Of a DNA stretch of 64,000 bases, positions 12,986 through 23,625 are shown piece after piece. Position 1 is the stretch's first letter, and every line of letters starts with the position of its first letter. The stretch is from Tolypeutes matacus. Its lineage: Eukaryota > Chordata > Mammalia > Cingulata > Chlamyphoridae. The notes below the pieces were generated by a model that saw only the letters and a list, made by a program, of their open reading frames with translations, was not told where the DNA came from and ran no database searches. The DNA lies in the NCBI GenBank assembly GCA_026826555.1, contig JAKSZT010004976.1:9151658-9215657 (forward strand), read 5' to 3'. Both the position numbers and the translations under genes were made by a program.

Positions 12986-13290
12986 GGATGTGCTAGATGG
13001 TACCATCCTCTGGGACCAGCCCTCAGCTGCCAGGAGTGGATGTATAACATCCCGCTTCCTTCTGTTCAGGTGGAAAAATGCTGATGCCTGTGTTCTACCT
13101 CATCTCTCACAGTTCCTCAGTGGGATTGCATTCCAGGTGCACTTTGTGGGGACGTGCTTGATGCTACTTTCTTCTTTGGCTGCCTTATTCCCAGCCTCCG
13201 ACCTACCAGTGCTTCCTGGGAGTAACTTCCAGATGAACTACTTGCAGTGGAACCCTTGTCTCAGGGTCTCTTCTCGGGGAGCCCACACAA
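12986..13290 (+). repeat. Possible LTR fragment directly after the MLT1-like LTR
   Basis: Contains gtgcttcctgggagtaactt, agatgaactacttgcagtgg and acccttgtctcagggtctct, similar to the element ending near 11395. The two may be copies of one family; a MaLR insertion may have separated further parts. Confidence 0.35.
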
Positions 13291-14559
13291 AGAACTCCCG
13301 GAAGGACATTTCATTAGGAGAGCATAGTGCTAGCTCAACACATCTGTGCCATGGAGCCACTTAACCAAGTGTGAAGCTGCCTGCTAATCCTTTGCTCAAA
13401 AAATTTTTAAGCCTATCACTGTCCACTGATTTCATTGCTCTCCGGGGCAGCTCTATGGACTTGCAATCCTCATTCTGCTAATTATAGTGTAAAATTTTAA
13501 TTAAAAATAAAGAAGATAAATGCAGTTAGTAGCTTGGAAGTTGTCACTCTCTACACAGGGTGAGAGAGGCATAGTGACTGGTAAAAACCTTTTTTTTTTT
13601 TTTGCTGAGGAATGAAGAATGGGATTTGTATGTTTAGTTTTCTCACTTATACCAAAGATAAAGAAATTTTCACAGCCATATGTAGGTGTGTATGTAATTT
13701 CTTTTTAAGGTCCAGGTTTGACAAATGTTGAAGATTCAGACCCTGTTCTGGATGGAAGTTATCAAGATGTGCAGTTTTGTACAAAAATCTCATTTTCTAT
13801 TCAATCTGTATGTGTTACTAGTTTAAGTTTAGTGTAGACGTTGTCATCTTGTCTATGACATCTTGCCAAATGCCCATGAACTCTCTTTTTGAACATTTTC
13901 AGATATGAAGAACTCATCACCTCCCGAGAGAGCTAATTCCATTTGTTTATTATCTTTAACCATTAGACAGTTCTTCCTTTAACTGCACTAAAATCTTTCT
14001 CTGGCTGGTGTCACCTGTTGATGACAATTTTCTTGAGGGAAATCACTGAGCAAATTGAAAGCCTCATCCCACATGGAGACTTTGAAATATCTGAAAACGT
14101 TTCATGTCCCCCTTAATGTTCTTTTTTTCCAGGATAAAATTCAAGTTCTTTCAGCTTTCCTTAGCAGGCTGTGGTTTGGAGTCTCTCCAGCATCCTGTCA
14201 CTTTCTTCTCTGTCACTTCCTTTCTCAGAGTAAGATACCCACAGGAAACGACTTAATTCCCAGCAATTGCAGACTGACATGCTTAAATAAATGAGGGCAT
14301 AGTCACATGAGGTAGCGCTTAAAATCATCTTCTGCGTAATATTTCATGATATAAGAAAATGTTCACAACATAATATCATGAGGAGGAAGGGGCTATTATA
14401 TATGCAATAAGAGCTCAACTTCGTTAAAAAGTATACATAAACATATAGAAATGAGAGTTCAAAAATATGTCAAAATATTAAGAATGGTGGTATCATGGCT
14501 TAGCTAGGAATCTGTTTTATGCTTTTCCAAATTTTCTAGAGAACATGTATTCATTTTTT

Positions 14560-14779
14560 TTTCTTTTTTGAGATATGGGGACCAGGGATTGAACCCGGGA
14601 TCTCATGCGCGGGAGGCTGGCGCTCAACTACTGAGCCACATAGGCTCCTCTGTGTTGGTTCCCTCGTCTGTTTGCTTGCTCATTGTTTGCTCGTTGTCTT
14701 TAGGAGGCACCGGGAACTGAACTTGGAACCTCCCATGTGGGAAGTGGGTGCTCAAGTTCTTGAGCCACATCTGCTCCCC
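14560..14779 (-). mobile_element. DAS-type SINE, two tRNA-like heads, antisense
   Basis: Two reversed heads are seen: 14582-14640 (gaacccgggatctc ... gagccacat) and 14703-14775 (gaactgaacttggaacctcc ... gagccacatctgc), joined by a short T-rich linker. A short repeated flank tcatttttt (14551-14559, 14780-14788) is consistent with target-site duplication. Confidence 0.85.
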
Positions 14780-15029
14780 TCATTTTTTAATTAGGGAAAA
14801 AAATGTGTTTTTGAAGAGAAACAAGACATAATGACCATGACTCTCATAGAACTCGGAGTTCTCCAAATACTGCAGTTTGAGGTGACTTGCATTTCTCAGT
14901 TTGGGTATTTGGCTACTGCACTTCTTTGGAGACTGCCCAGTTTCAGATGAGGATTTTTAGCAGACGATTCACACCGTCAACCAGTATTTTACCTGCAATC
15001 AATCAGAGCCCCGGAGGAGTTTTTCCCAC

Positions 15030-15640
15030 CTGAATTACTATTTCTTTTTAATCTGGTAACTGGGTGGTGCCGTGGAGGCTGGACTGAACATGCGAGAAGG
15101 GACCCTTGGCTCTCAGCTCTACAGCCCAGCGGGCAGCAGCAGCTTTGAAGACTTCCGAATGGCGAGATGGAGCAAGCTGGTTTGCAGAAAGCAAGGGGAC
15201 CACACCTGGCGGCTCTGCGAGGCACTGGGTCACGAAGGAGCCGCAGGAGAACGCAAACAGCTTGCAGGGAGCAAGCTCCTGAGTCCCACCTGCCACCCCT
15301 GCAAGCCATTAACTCTGTGTTACTTTGTAAGGAAGGGTCTATCGGATATGAGAACCTTGGAGAAAACGTAACACACCCATTTCTTAATATCCTCTTTGGA
15401 GAAATCTCCCAGGCCTTGCAGGCATTGGGGAGACAGAGAAAGGGGGAGGCATTTCTAGCAAGACCTTGCAAGGGCCGTCCCTGGCCAGCTCTGTGTGACT
15501 GGCTTTAAGGATAAAGCAGTCCCCCCACATGCATTTGCAGAGGCTGAAAGGGCAGCACACAGGAGGCAGCGGGGGACTGTTCCCTTTGACGCCACTGATA
15601 GGACCGCTGCGGCTGAAGCTACAGCTCAGGCTATTTCGCA
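15030..15640. other. Unique, comparatively GC-rich intronic segment
   Basis: No repeat or exon is recognised. Base composition is higher in G and C than the flanks, with scattered CpG, and overlapping open frames occur on both strands without similarity to any protein I know. It could be a regulatory or conserved non-coding element, or simply unmasked intron. Confidence 0.3.
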
Positions 15641-16655
15641 CGGTGTCTAAGAACGTGCATTGTCGTCTCTAGGAGGACAGCTTTGGCTTAATTTCTGTCA
15701 TTTCTCTCTGGGGGCATATTGGCTCAGCTGTGCCAATGATTCATTTGACTTTTTATTCCAATTAAAATCTATGCCAGGCCCAATGTATCCTCTTCTAGAT
15801 TTAGTAGATCCATGTGGTAAACAGAAACGCAGCTCCTCGCTGCTCTATTTCCTGATGCCCACTACGCTAAACACCATGGAAAATCCTCAGCCTCTTTTTG
15901 CAACAGATGATCTGGAATGCTGACCCCAAAACACTTCTGCTTGTTAACCAGCCTTTCTCTTATTTAAACCCTCGCTTTCCTAAATATGTCTCTTAAGCTA
16001 TGAAAAGAACAGTTTTTTATACTTATATCTGGAGACTAGAAAAGTAAGAATTCAGATAATTTTCAGTGACCACACCAGTGCTTGGATATTGCACTCTCTG
16101 TGGGTTGAAATAAAACCAAATTTTATGTTAAAGGGTCCATCAGGAAAGCAGTGTGTGATTTGCTGGCCCAGAAATTAGAGCATATGGTTCTAGCTCAGCA
16201 TTGTCGACTGTTATTCTCTGTTAATATTTCTTGTTTGTCAGGGGGATACTAAATGCTGTAACTCCACGTTGTGGGGGAAAGTGGGTATGTCCTGGGCATA
16301 AGCCAAAAACAAAAGCAAAAACAAAAGAAACCTAATGGTTTTGGTTTTGGTTTTGCAAATGGATGGATGAATGCAAAGAGCTGTACTTTTTGCCCTTTTG
16401 CTATCGGTTCTGCCTAGCAGGAATCCAAATGGCTCATTTCCACCCTTCAGTACAATATTGTCAGCTTGAGTGGATTTCAACCTTGCCAAGTCTCCCTCTT
16501 CTCTGTCCCTCCCTGTATCTATTTTCTTGGTTCTTTCAGACTTTGGGTTTCCTTCTTTCCTTCTTGCAAAGCCATGCACCTTTGCTTGCTCCTGGCCCCA
16601 GTCCTTATCCATTTGCCTTTGGCCTGAGCTGAGACTCCAACAAGATGGGCAGCTC

Positions 16656-17107
16656 TAGTGTGTGCATGTGTGCCTGTGTGTGTTCATGTGCCTGAGTGTA
16701 TCTGAGTGAGTGCCTGTGTGTGCACATGTGCCTGCATGTGTGCATGTGTGTGCACGCATGTGTGCACGTAAATGTGAGTGTACATACACATGCCTATATG
16801 TGCACATATGTGCAATGTGTGCACATACATGTGCATGTCCAACAGTGTGCCTGCATGTGTGTACATGCATGCCTGAGTGCATGTGAGTGTGTATGCCTAT
16901 GCATGTGTGTGTGAATGTGTGTGCATGTCTTTGTGTGCTTGTGGTTGTGTGTACATGCATGCATGTATGAATGTACATGGCAGAGTGTGTGCCTGTGTGT
17001 GAGTGTGTGCATGCATATGTGTGTGGCTGTGAATGTTTGTGCATGTGCTTATACACGTGTGTGCCCACGTGTTCATGGATGCAAATGTGTGCACATGCCT
17101 GTGTGTC
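16656..17107 (-). repeat. CA-rich (TG on + strand) imperfect repeat beside exon 5 donor
   Basis: About 450 bp of alternating tg/ca built from tgtg, tgca and catg steps, degenerate rather than a clean dinucleotide run. In the PCSK2 transcript it reads as CACA-rich RNA starting about 47 nt past the exon 5 donor. CA-rich intronic RNA is a known binding site of hnRNP L and can enhance or repress splicing of the neighbouring exon; the effect here is inference. Purine-pyrimidine alternation also gives Z-DNA potential. It yields long spurious open frames rich in Cys, His, Thr and Val. Confidence 0.92.
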
Positions 17108-17154
17108 CGAATAACAAGGGGCATGTTTTCCAACACAGCTCAGCTCCTACTTAC

Positions 17155-17192
17155 ATAGTTTGAGGCCAGGTCCGGATGGAGGTAGTCAATCC
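17155..17192 (-). CDS. PCSK2: PCSK2 exon 5: 38-nt exon, encodes IDYLHPDLASNY
   Basis: Only 38 nt long, this exon starts with two bases that complete the glycine codon split from exon 4. It then encodes I-D-Y-L-H-P-D-L-A-S-N-Y, residues 170-181 in human numbering, and ends in phase 0. The acceptor is a pyrimidine tract ending cttttcacag and the donor is a strong gtaagt. The peptide continues directly from MDDG of exon 4, reproducing the PC2 order MDDG-IDYLHPDL. It is too short for ordinary ORF calling and was found by looking for the expected continuation. A 450-bp CA-rich block begins about 47 nt beyond the donor. Exon 6 was sought below 17155 and not found. Confidence 0.94.
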
Positions 17193-18029
17193 CTGTGAAA
17201 AGACAAGGACAGCACAGGAACCAAAGGTTAATACCTGCCGACTGTGTCCAAAGGAAAGCTGCTACAGAAAGTTCCCTTCTCACGGGGCTGGCCCTGGGCC
17301 CTGGTGAGTGGGATAAGTAAGCCTGGACTGCTGTGTAACGAGGCCCCCTCGCCTGTCTCTATCACTGCGTCACGCCAGCTGCATGGCCGGGTGGAGACAT
17401 AGTTGCCACCAGGGGTGCCATAGCGGAGTGAAGCCAATTTGAGCTTGGCCCCAAGGATAAAACTTAGGACATTCCCATCAGCACTTCCGGGCTTAGTGAC
17501 CCAGGGAAGGATGGCTTGTCAGAGCAATGATCTAAAAGAGATTTGCAGACATCCTGACATTTCTAAAGCCTCGACTGGCATTTCTTCTGAAATGAAACTG
17601 ACCCTGGGGAGGCAAAGTGCTTATTATTTAAAAGGGAACAGACAGCAATGGATTAGGAGAGCGCTCTCTGGCTTGGACATGATAAAGAGGAACATGGTCC
17701 GGGGAGAAAAGCCATTCAGTGAAGGGCGAGTGTTTCCAGCCAGCCATTCCAGGTTGGGAGCCAACGCTTCAGTCTTTTCAGAATGTGGTTTTCCAGAAAG
17801 CCTGAGGTCTCGAGTCTCTCAGCAGGGGCTTCCTATTGGACGTGGGTCTGTCTTGCTGCCCGGTCGTCATTCCAAGGGCAGAATTGTCGTCTGTGAGTGC
17901 TGCTGAGTTCCCCTAGACACTTGGACCACAGAAAGCCCCGGGGAACTTCATGGGCAAGTTGCAGAGCTCCCATCCAGGTCTGCAGAGCCTGGGCATCCAG
18001 CCCTCTTCTTAAAGACAGGCCAGGTAGCT

Positions 18030-18235
18030 GCCACGACCTAGCACAATGCTTAAGAGCGTAGGTTTCAGAATCAAAGACCTGTTAACTGTCTGTGTGACTT
18101 TGGGCCAACTGCTTGGCTTCTCTGTGCTTGCTTCTGCCTGGATCTAGTAGTGTGAGAACTGTGCAAGGATTAGGGAAACAAATGTGTGTCATGAGCTTAG
18201 TCCAACAGCTGTGTAGAGTGAGCATTTAATGACTG
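18030..18235 (+). repeat. MIR SINE
   Basis: Reads taagagcgtaggtttcagaa, gtgtgactttgggccaactg, cttctctgtgcttgcttctg and ctgtgcaaggattagggaaa, the MIR core in sense order. Confidence 0.65.
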
Positions 18236-18699
18236 TATTGGGTTGATGCTATTTAAACCTATTTAAACCTTGAAGTATCATGAGCTCCCTCCATGATGGG
18301 CAGCTTTACCAAATACATACTAGGACCAGGCCACAGTTGTAGCATTGCCCTGCAGAAAAGAACTTGCATTTGGGGTATATAGTTCTAAAAAGAAACTTCT
18401 TTTGTCCTTTCTGGTCATACAAGTAATTTCTGGACTGTTCCATTTCAAGTCCGTTGCTTTGACATGTGAAGCAATGGTGGGCAACATGGCTTCTTTTTTT
18501 TTTTTTTTTTAAAGGTAAGGAGGGAAGAGAAATGGGAGAAAATAACAGATCAAGGTCTCAGGTAAAGAGGAAGGGGCTGAAAAGTGATGAAGAGGACCAA
18601 TTTACAGACTAAAGTTTCCCATTATAGATTATAAATGCCCAGGTTTTACTTGCATGTTGATCCATGTGGGGAGTACACAGCAAGAGCAGGACGCAGAAG

Positions 18700-18701
<2 letters not shown>

Positions 18702-18750
<49 letters not shown>

Positions 18751-18760
18751 NNNNNNNNNN

Positions 18761-18807
<47 letters not shown>
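18702..18807. repeat. (GA)n microsatellite interrupted by assembly gap
   Basis: Pure ga dinucleotide on both sides of ten Ns. The true length is unknown because the gap lies inside the array. Open frames across it (Ser-Leu or Glu-Arg repeats) are artefacts. Confidence 0.98.
18751..18760. other. Assembly gap (10 N)
   Basis: Ten undetermined bases in the middle of the GA array, probably a placeholder for an unresolved microsatellite length. Confidence 0.98.
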
Positions 18808-18811
<4 letters not shown>

Positions 18812-19084
18812 ACATGGCTTCTTTCACTTCCTTCCTTTCACCCACCAATCAAAACACCCCCTCATCCCACTCCCCTCTCCGGGACTGGAGAAGGAAAGGG
18901 GTCAGAATGTTTAAAGACAAAGAGTTTTAAAGGTTGCCGATCCTTGTTTTGACCCTAATTCACAGATGGTCAGTTTAGGTTGTGGGGTGGAGTTGTGGGT
19001 GGAGTTGTTGGTGGAGTAGAGGTTTTGAGGCCAGCATATCCAGAATCCAGTTCCATTCCAGGCTCTGAAATTGACATTGCAATA

Positions 19085-19290
19085 TTTGTGTGACCTAGTT
19101 CAAGCGGCACAACCTCTCTGAGCCCCTGTGTCTTTGTTGAAATGGACTTATTCCTCCCAAGTGACATGACCTCTCTGAACCTTGGTGCCTTCATCATTGA
19201 ACTGAGGGTATTATTTATCTTGCAAAGCAATCTCAAGTATAGAGACAATTTATTGAAAGTGTTTAGATTGTAGTAAACATTTGAGAAATT
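19085..19290 (+). repeat. Possible MIR fragments
   Basis: tgtgtgacctagttcaagcg, aacctctctgagcccctgtg and a second similar pass (tgacctctctgaaccttgg) recall the MIR core, apparently repeated or rearranged. Confidence 0.4.
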
Positions 19291-20444
19291 ACATTTCTTA
19301 TTGTCATCAGTGCCATCATCCACCAGACCTCCAGAGTAAGGTAGGATAATGCAGAAGAGCAGAAACATTTTTCAGAATCTACTCGGTTTTAGAATGTCAT
19401 GTTGAAATTAAATTGTAAATATATGTTGAATTTGGTTAAATTTTGTGAGCTTGCTTTGGGCACAAAATGTTGTAACACATAGGCAAGTTAAAGAAAAAGA
19501 AGATGCACAGATTATGTCCTTTTATAGTAGAGTCAATTAAAAAAAAATATGACTCCATGTTCTGATTGTATGTGTTGTTTAGGAGAATAATTTTCTGAGA
19601 AATAGAAGTCTCTTAGCTGTGAGGGGAAACTATCAAACTGAGGAGATACTGTGACACCCGAAGCAAATCAGAATGCAAAGAAGATAAAATTAGCCTAATT
19701 AAAAGAAAAGATCTCTAATTAGGTTAAGGGGAAGGCTAAGTGTTAAATGAGAAAAGACACAGACTTTGGTCAGAGAAAGAAAAGATTCTTGACAGAACTG
19801 TGAAGGGTGACAGCCATGATTCAGAAAAAATAATGTTGAAAAGAATAATCTGGTTATTAAATAATATTTTAATATGTTTGCCTATTTGAATGTCCTTTGA
19901 GATAGAATGTACCAAGCTTCTTCTTAATCAGCTTATTTATCCTTCAATTCTTGCATTATTAATGTACTCACTCTTATTTTTCACACATTTATTTATTTTC
20001 AGGAATGAATGCCAGGTGTAGGTCCTGGGAAAGCACAGGCGATTTAGACACAGAGTCTGAGCTATACAACTATCTGTGGCTCACAGTCCTCAAAGGGCAC
20101 TGATTCATAACCAGCCAATCACAAAGCAAGGTGGTATACATAATGACACATGATTGTTTATAGTTTTATTCATGAATCATTAGTATACTGCCATCAATTT
20201 GAATCTCTTCAGAAAATCTAATCCATAACAAGAATCCAAATTCCCAGGATACTGTGACAGTTCTAGGGACCTCATGGAATTAGCAAGGAGCTTCATGTCC
20301 ATATTCTTGGACTGTTACTAGTTCAGCTGTGATGTGGCCCTGAGCCCAGCTTGTTCCACTGACTCAAGAGAGATCGCCCCTTGCACCGTCTACTACTGAA
20401 TGATGTGTAGATGAGGAGAAAACCTCAAATGGACAGACTGTAGT

Positions 20445-21375
20445 TTTCAAAGATGGCCATGCTGTATCTCCATCCCATATGGCCTTCTACAATGTGACAA
20501 TGCCATGTCTCCCATTAGAGGTGGGCCTATTCCCTCCTCTTGCATCTGTGTGGGCTTGTGACTTCTTTAGCCAATAGAAGGCAGTGGGACGCCTTTGCTG
20601 GGCTATGGGTTGAATTGTGTCCCCCCAAAAGATCGGTTAAAGGCCTACTCCCCCGTACCTGTGAATGTGAGCTTACTTGAATATAGGTCTTTGCAGAATC
20701 AGCCAAGGTAGGAGAAGGTCACACTGAATTAGAGTGGGCCCTCAGCCTAGGTGATGGGTATCCTTATGAGAAGAGGAGCATGCACACGGAGACACAGACA
20801 TGCAGGGGGGAAGGCTGTGTGATGATGGAGGCAGAGATTGGACTGATGCTGCCCCAGGCCAAGGAATGCCAAGGAGTGCTGGTAAGCACCTGACTCTAGG
20901 AAGGGGCCTTTCCTAGAGCCGTCAGAGAGAGCATGGCCCTGCTTGATGCCTCCGGAGTGTGTGAGAATAAACCTCTGTTCCTTTAAGCCACCTAGTTTGT
21001 GGTGATTTGTTACCAGCCATCCTAGAAAACTCATACACATGACTTCCAAACCCAACTAATACATACGATGTCCGTGGCTGGGTCAGAAGAGGCCACACAT
21101 CTTCTGCCTGGTTCTCTTTGGATGCTTGCTCTGGAGGAAGCCGCTGCTTATGAGAAGCCCACATGTAGGCATTCTATTCGATAGCCTCAGCAGCAGCCAG
21201 TGTCAGCTGCTGGCCATGTGTGTGAGCCAATATCTGACTATAACTTCAAGACAGACCTCAAGGGAGAACTACCCAGCCAGGCTCCTCTGAATTCTTGTCC
21301 CACAAGATCATGAGCAAAATAAAGGAGATGCTTTAGCTGCTAAGAGGTGGGGTAATTTGTTACGTAGCAATAGTT
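20445..21375 (+). mobile_element. Old LTR-like repeat, split by a MaLR-like LTR
   Basis: The left part (20445-20603) reads ccatgtctcccattagaggt and cttgtgacttctttagccaa. The right part (21043-21375) resumes with gtcagaagaggccacac and ends ggggtaatttgttacgtagc. Together they follow the layout of the repeat at 56340-56835, with the element at 20604-21042 inserted between. Confidence 0.55.
20604..21042 (+). mobile_element. MLT1-like (MaLR) LTR nested in another repeat
   Basis: Landmarks in order: gggttgaattgtgtcccccc, tacctgtgaatgtgagctta, gatgatggaggcagagattg, caggccaaggaatgccaagg, gtgagaataaacctctgttc and ttaagccacctagtttgtgg. Confidence 0.7.
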
Positions 21376-21629
21376 GTTGGAACATACACCCTGCTGGACC
21401 TTCTGAGGTCTGGAGGTGCCTGTGAAGCATGCGCTAAGAAGAACACCTTGTTCTTGTGTTTGATGAAGAGCTGAGAGCTCTTGGAAAAGTGTGAATGACT
21501 TGTGCCTAAGCTCGAACCTCTACTTCCATGGACGAGGCCCCATTCACAAAGCCCCACCAGGAAGGCAAACTGAAGGGGCGGGCTTCAGGCACTGAGACGA
21601 AAGTTAGTACCAGTTCTGAAACTTTGGGT

Positions 21630-21780
21630 AGATTTTTGGCACCTTAAATTTTATTCATCTTTAAAATGTGGCTAATAATAGTACCAGCCATATAGAGTAA
21701 TTGTGACTGTGTTTCCAGGATGCTAAGCAGTGCTTAACACAGTGAATACTTGATAAAATTTAATTGGTTTTATTGTTCCT
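21630..21780 (+). repeat. MIR SINE, 3' half
   Basis: ttcatctttaaaatgtggct, aataatagtaccagccatat and gcttaacacagtgaatactt follow the 3' half of MIR in order. Confidence 0.6.
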
Positions 21781-22229
21781 TCATCTTGACAGTCTCTCTG
21801 ATCCATCTCTTAGGCCTTAAAATTTATTTCTGTTGGCTCCCTTCTTGGCCTTGACCCAGGCCTTCCCTGACCATCTTTGACATGCTCTGATGCTTGCCTG
21901 GCCTGCTGACTCTTGTTTATCCCTGGGTCTTGTTATAGTCTCACTGCATTTTCCATGTCAAATTCCCAACAGCAGTCAATTCCATTTCAATAGAAGGGAT
22001 GAGTTTATCATCATTCAGTGGGGTCCTCACTGGTCCCCTCATGCTCAGAATGTCAGAGTAGACCCTTAAGAAATACTTTCTGCCCCTTTGGTCCACAGCT
22101 CACCACAGAGGCACTCTCCCAGTGATGAGAAGGCAGCACATACGTAAGCTTCTCTCAAGAATCTGGACCTAACAGAGGGAAGATAGCCTAGTTTTGAGTT
22201 GGGCAATCAGAGAGGGGTAGAGAGTTATT

Positions 22230-22662
22230 GCTGGGGATGGAACCATGTCCCCCACCAGACATGTTCAAGTCCTAACCTCTGGTCCTGTGGGTGTGGACTC
22301 ATTTGTACAAAGGACCTTCAAAGAGCCTATTTGGATAAGGCCAAATTGAATTGGGGGAGTGGCTTTTTCTTACTCCAACATGGCTGAAGTCCTTATAAGC
22401 AGAGGAAAATGGGACACAGTTAGGAGAAGCCAGAGAAAGAGCGAGATTGTGATGGAGGTGGAGATGCATTTACAAGCCAAGGAACCCTAAGATTGCAGTA
22501 AGCTGGCACCAGAAAGCCATAGACTCCAGGAAAACACATGGCCTGTGGATGCCCTGATTTTGGACTTTTAGCCTCCAAAGTGGTGAGACAATAAATTTCT
22601 GTTGTTTAAGTCAGCCAGTGTGTGGCACCTGTCATAGCAGCCCTGGCAATCTAAGACAGCTA
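22230..22662 (+). mobile_element. MLT1-like (MaLR) LTR
   Basis: Landmarks: ggaaccatgtcccccacc, gtcctaacctctggtcctg, tgaagtccttataagcagag, tgatggaggtggag, gccctgattttggactttta, gtggtgagacaataaatttc and aagtcagccagtgtgtgg, ending aatctaagacag. Confidence 0.65.
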
Positions 22663-23124
22663 TTGCAACTAGGCCATCCACAAAAGGAATCTTCCACACG
22701 CAGATAATTGAACATTTGCCATGAAGGCTAAAATAGAGAAAGCCAATGTTTCTAAAATATTACAAAATTTTTGTCCTTAGGAATCAACATCAGTGTCTGT
22801 GACTGTCTTTAATATTGTTCTGGAAAAATCTTGCTGAGAGACTATTTGGGAAAAAATACACTACCATTTAAGTGTGCATGCTATTAAGGGAAAATGCAGC
22901 ACTGATTTTTCCCAGACTCCAAATCACTGCTTTCCCAAAGCAAGTAGGTTTTAGGACAGAGATGTCCAATTTCATGGTAAGAGCCTACCGAGTACCTGGT
23001 CTTGTCCTCATTGCATGGGAGGCCACTCTTATTCCAAATGTGCTCATCGTACTGTTCACTGTGCTTTGAAGAATGGCTCTGTAGCCATTCTTTTCTTCAT
23101 TTTTTGAGAGTCACACTGAATAAG

Positions 23125-23625
23125 CATGCACTGGATTAAAGATGGCCACAGATCCTTTGTCTCTCTCCTCACCAGGAGGCACAGTCCATCTCCCCTCTTC
23201 TGGAATCTTGACTGTAACCTTGTAGCCATTTATCCAATAGAAGTGGTAGAAATGGTGCTTGCCCATTCCAGGCCCAACCTCTAGGAGGCCTCGCAGGTTC
23301 TGCTTCTTTCTCAGAATGCCTCTTCTTGGGAGCCCTGAGCCCTGAGCTTCCATGAGAAGGACCCCTTGTGGAAGGACCATGTGGCTAGAAGAGGCCCGGG
23401 AAGCACATGGAGAGGGAGGGAGGCCACGCCATGTTGGCATCCCAGTTGAGCCTCCAGGTGACACCATCCATAGCTGCTTTCTGACCCCATCCACATGAGC
23501 GATCCCAAGTGAGACCAGCAGAACTGTCCAGCTGAGCCTGGCCAACCCACAGAACTGTGAGAGATTCGTAACATGGTTATTGTTTTAAGCCACTAAATTT
23601 TGGGGTGGTTTGTTCTGCCACAGTT
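23125..23625 (+). mobile_element. Old LTR-like repeat
   Basis: Ends agaactgtgagagattcgta, then tgttttaagccactaaattt and tggggtggtttgttctgcca, the 3' layout shared by several MaLR/MER LTRs. The interior contains atccacatgagcgatcccaa. Confidence 0.5.

Larger units (their letters stand above)
1..17154 (-). other. PCSK2: PCSK2 intron 5 (partial), at least 17.1 kb
   Basis: Starts at the exon 5 donor and runs out of the window at base 1. It holds the CA-rich block beside the donor, DAS-SINEs, MIR, MaLR-like LTRs and an antisense L1 tail. Nothing identifiable is seen in 1-1060, 1455-2915, 4300-4700, 5925-6740, 6810-7175, 7405-8400, 9935-10450, 11400-12540, 13295-14550 and 14790-16650, although 15030-15640 is comparatively GC-rich. 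Confidence 0.85.
18497..18808 (-). mobile_element. Unidentified retrocopy with 16-bp target-site duplication
   Basis: The 16-base target gcaacatggcttcttt occurs unchanged at 18481-18496 and at 18809-18824. Between the copies lies a T-run (poly-A on the minus strand), about 190 bp of non-repetitive DNA and a GA/CT microsatellite. On the minus strand the insert thus starts with CT repeats and ends in poly-A, the signature of L1-mediated retroposition. No AATAAA stands just before the tail. I cannot name the source RNA; a retrocopied intronic or UTR transcript is possible. Confidence 0.65.

Noticed and set aside
14989..15508. Frames of 160 codons (minus) and 113 codons (plus)
   Set aside because: No known domain, no splice-site support and both strands open over the same bases; better explained by higher GC content.
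1..17154. PCSK2 exon 6 (expected to begin N-A-E-A-S-Y-D-F)
   Set aside because: I looked on the minus strand for it and saw no match; it probably lies beyond the window.
16655..17163. Several overlapping 60-140 codon open frames rich in Cys/Val or His/Thr
   Set aside because: They are readings of the TG/CA repeat in several frames on both strands; no start context, splice sites or protein similarity.
18609..18952. Open frames with long Ser-Leu or Glu-Arg repeats
   Set aside because: Artefacts of the GA microsatellite, and they cross ten undetermined bases.
23111..23545. A 144-codon minus-strand frame starting with a signal-peptide-like stretch
   Set aside because: It lies inside an LTR-like repeat read backwards.
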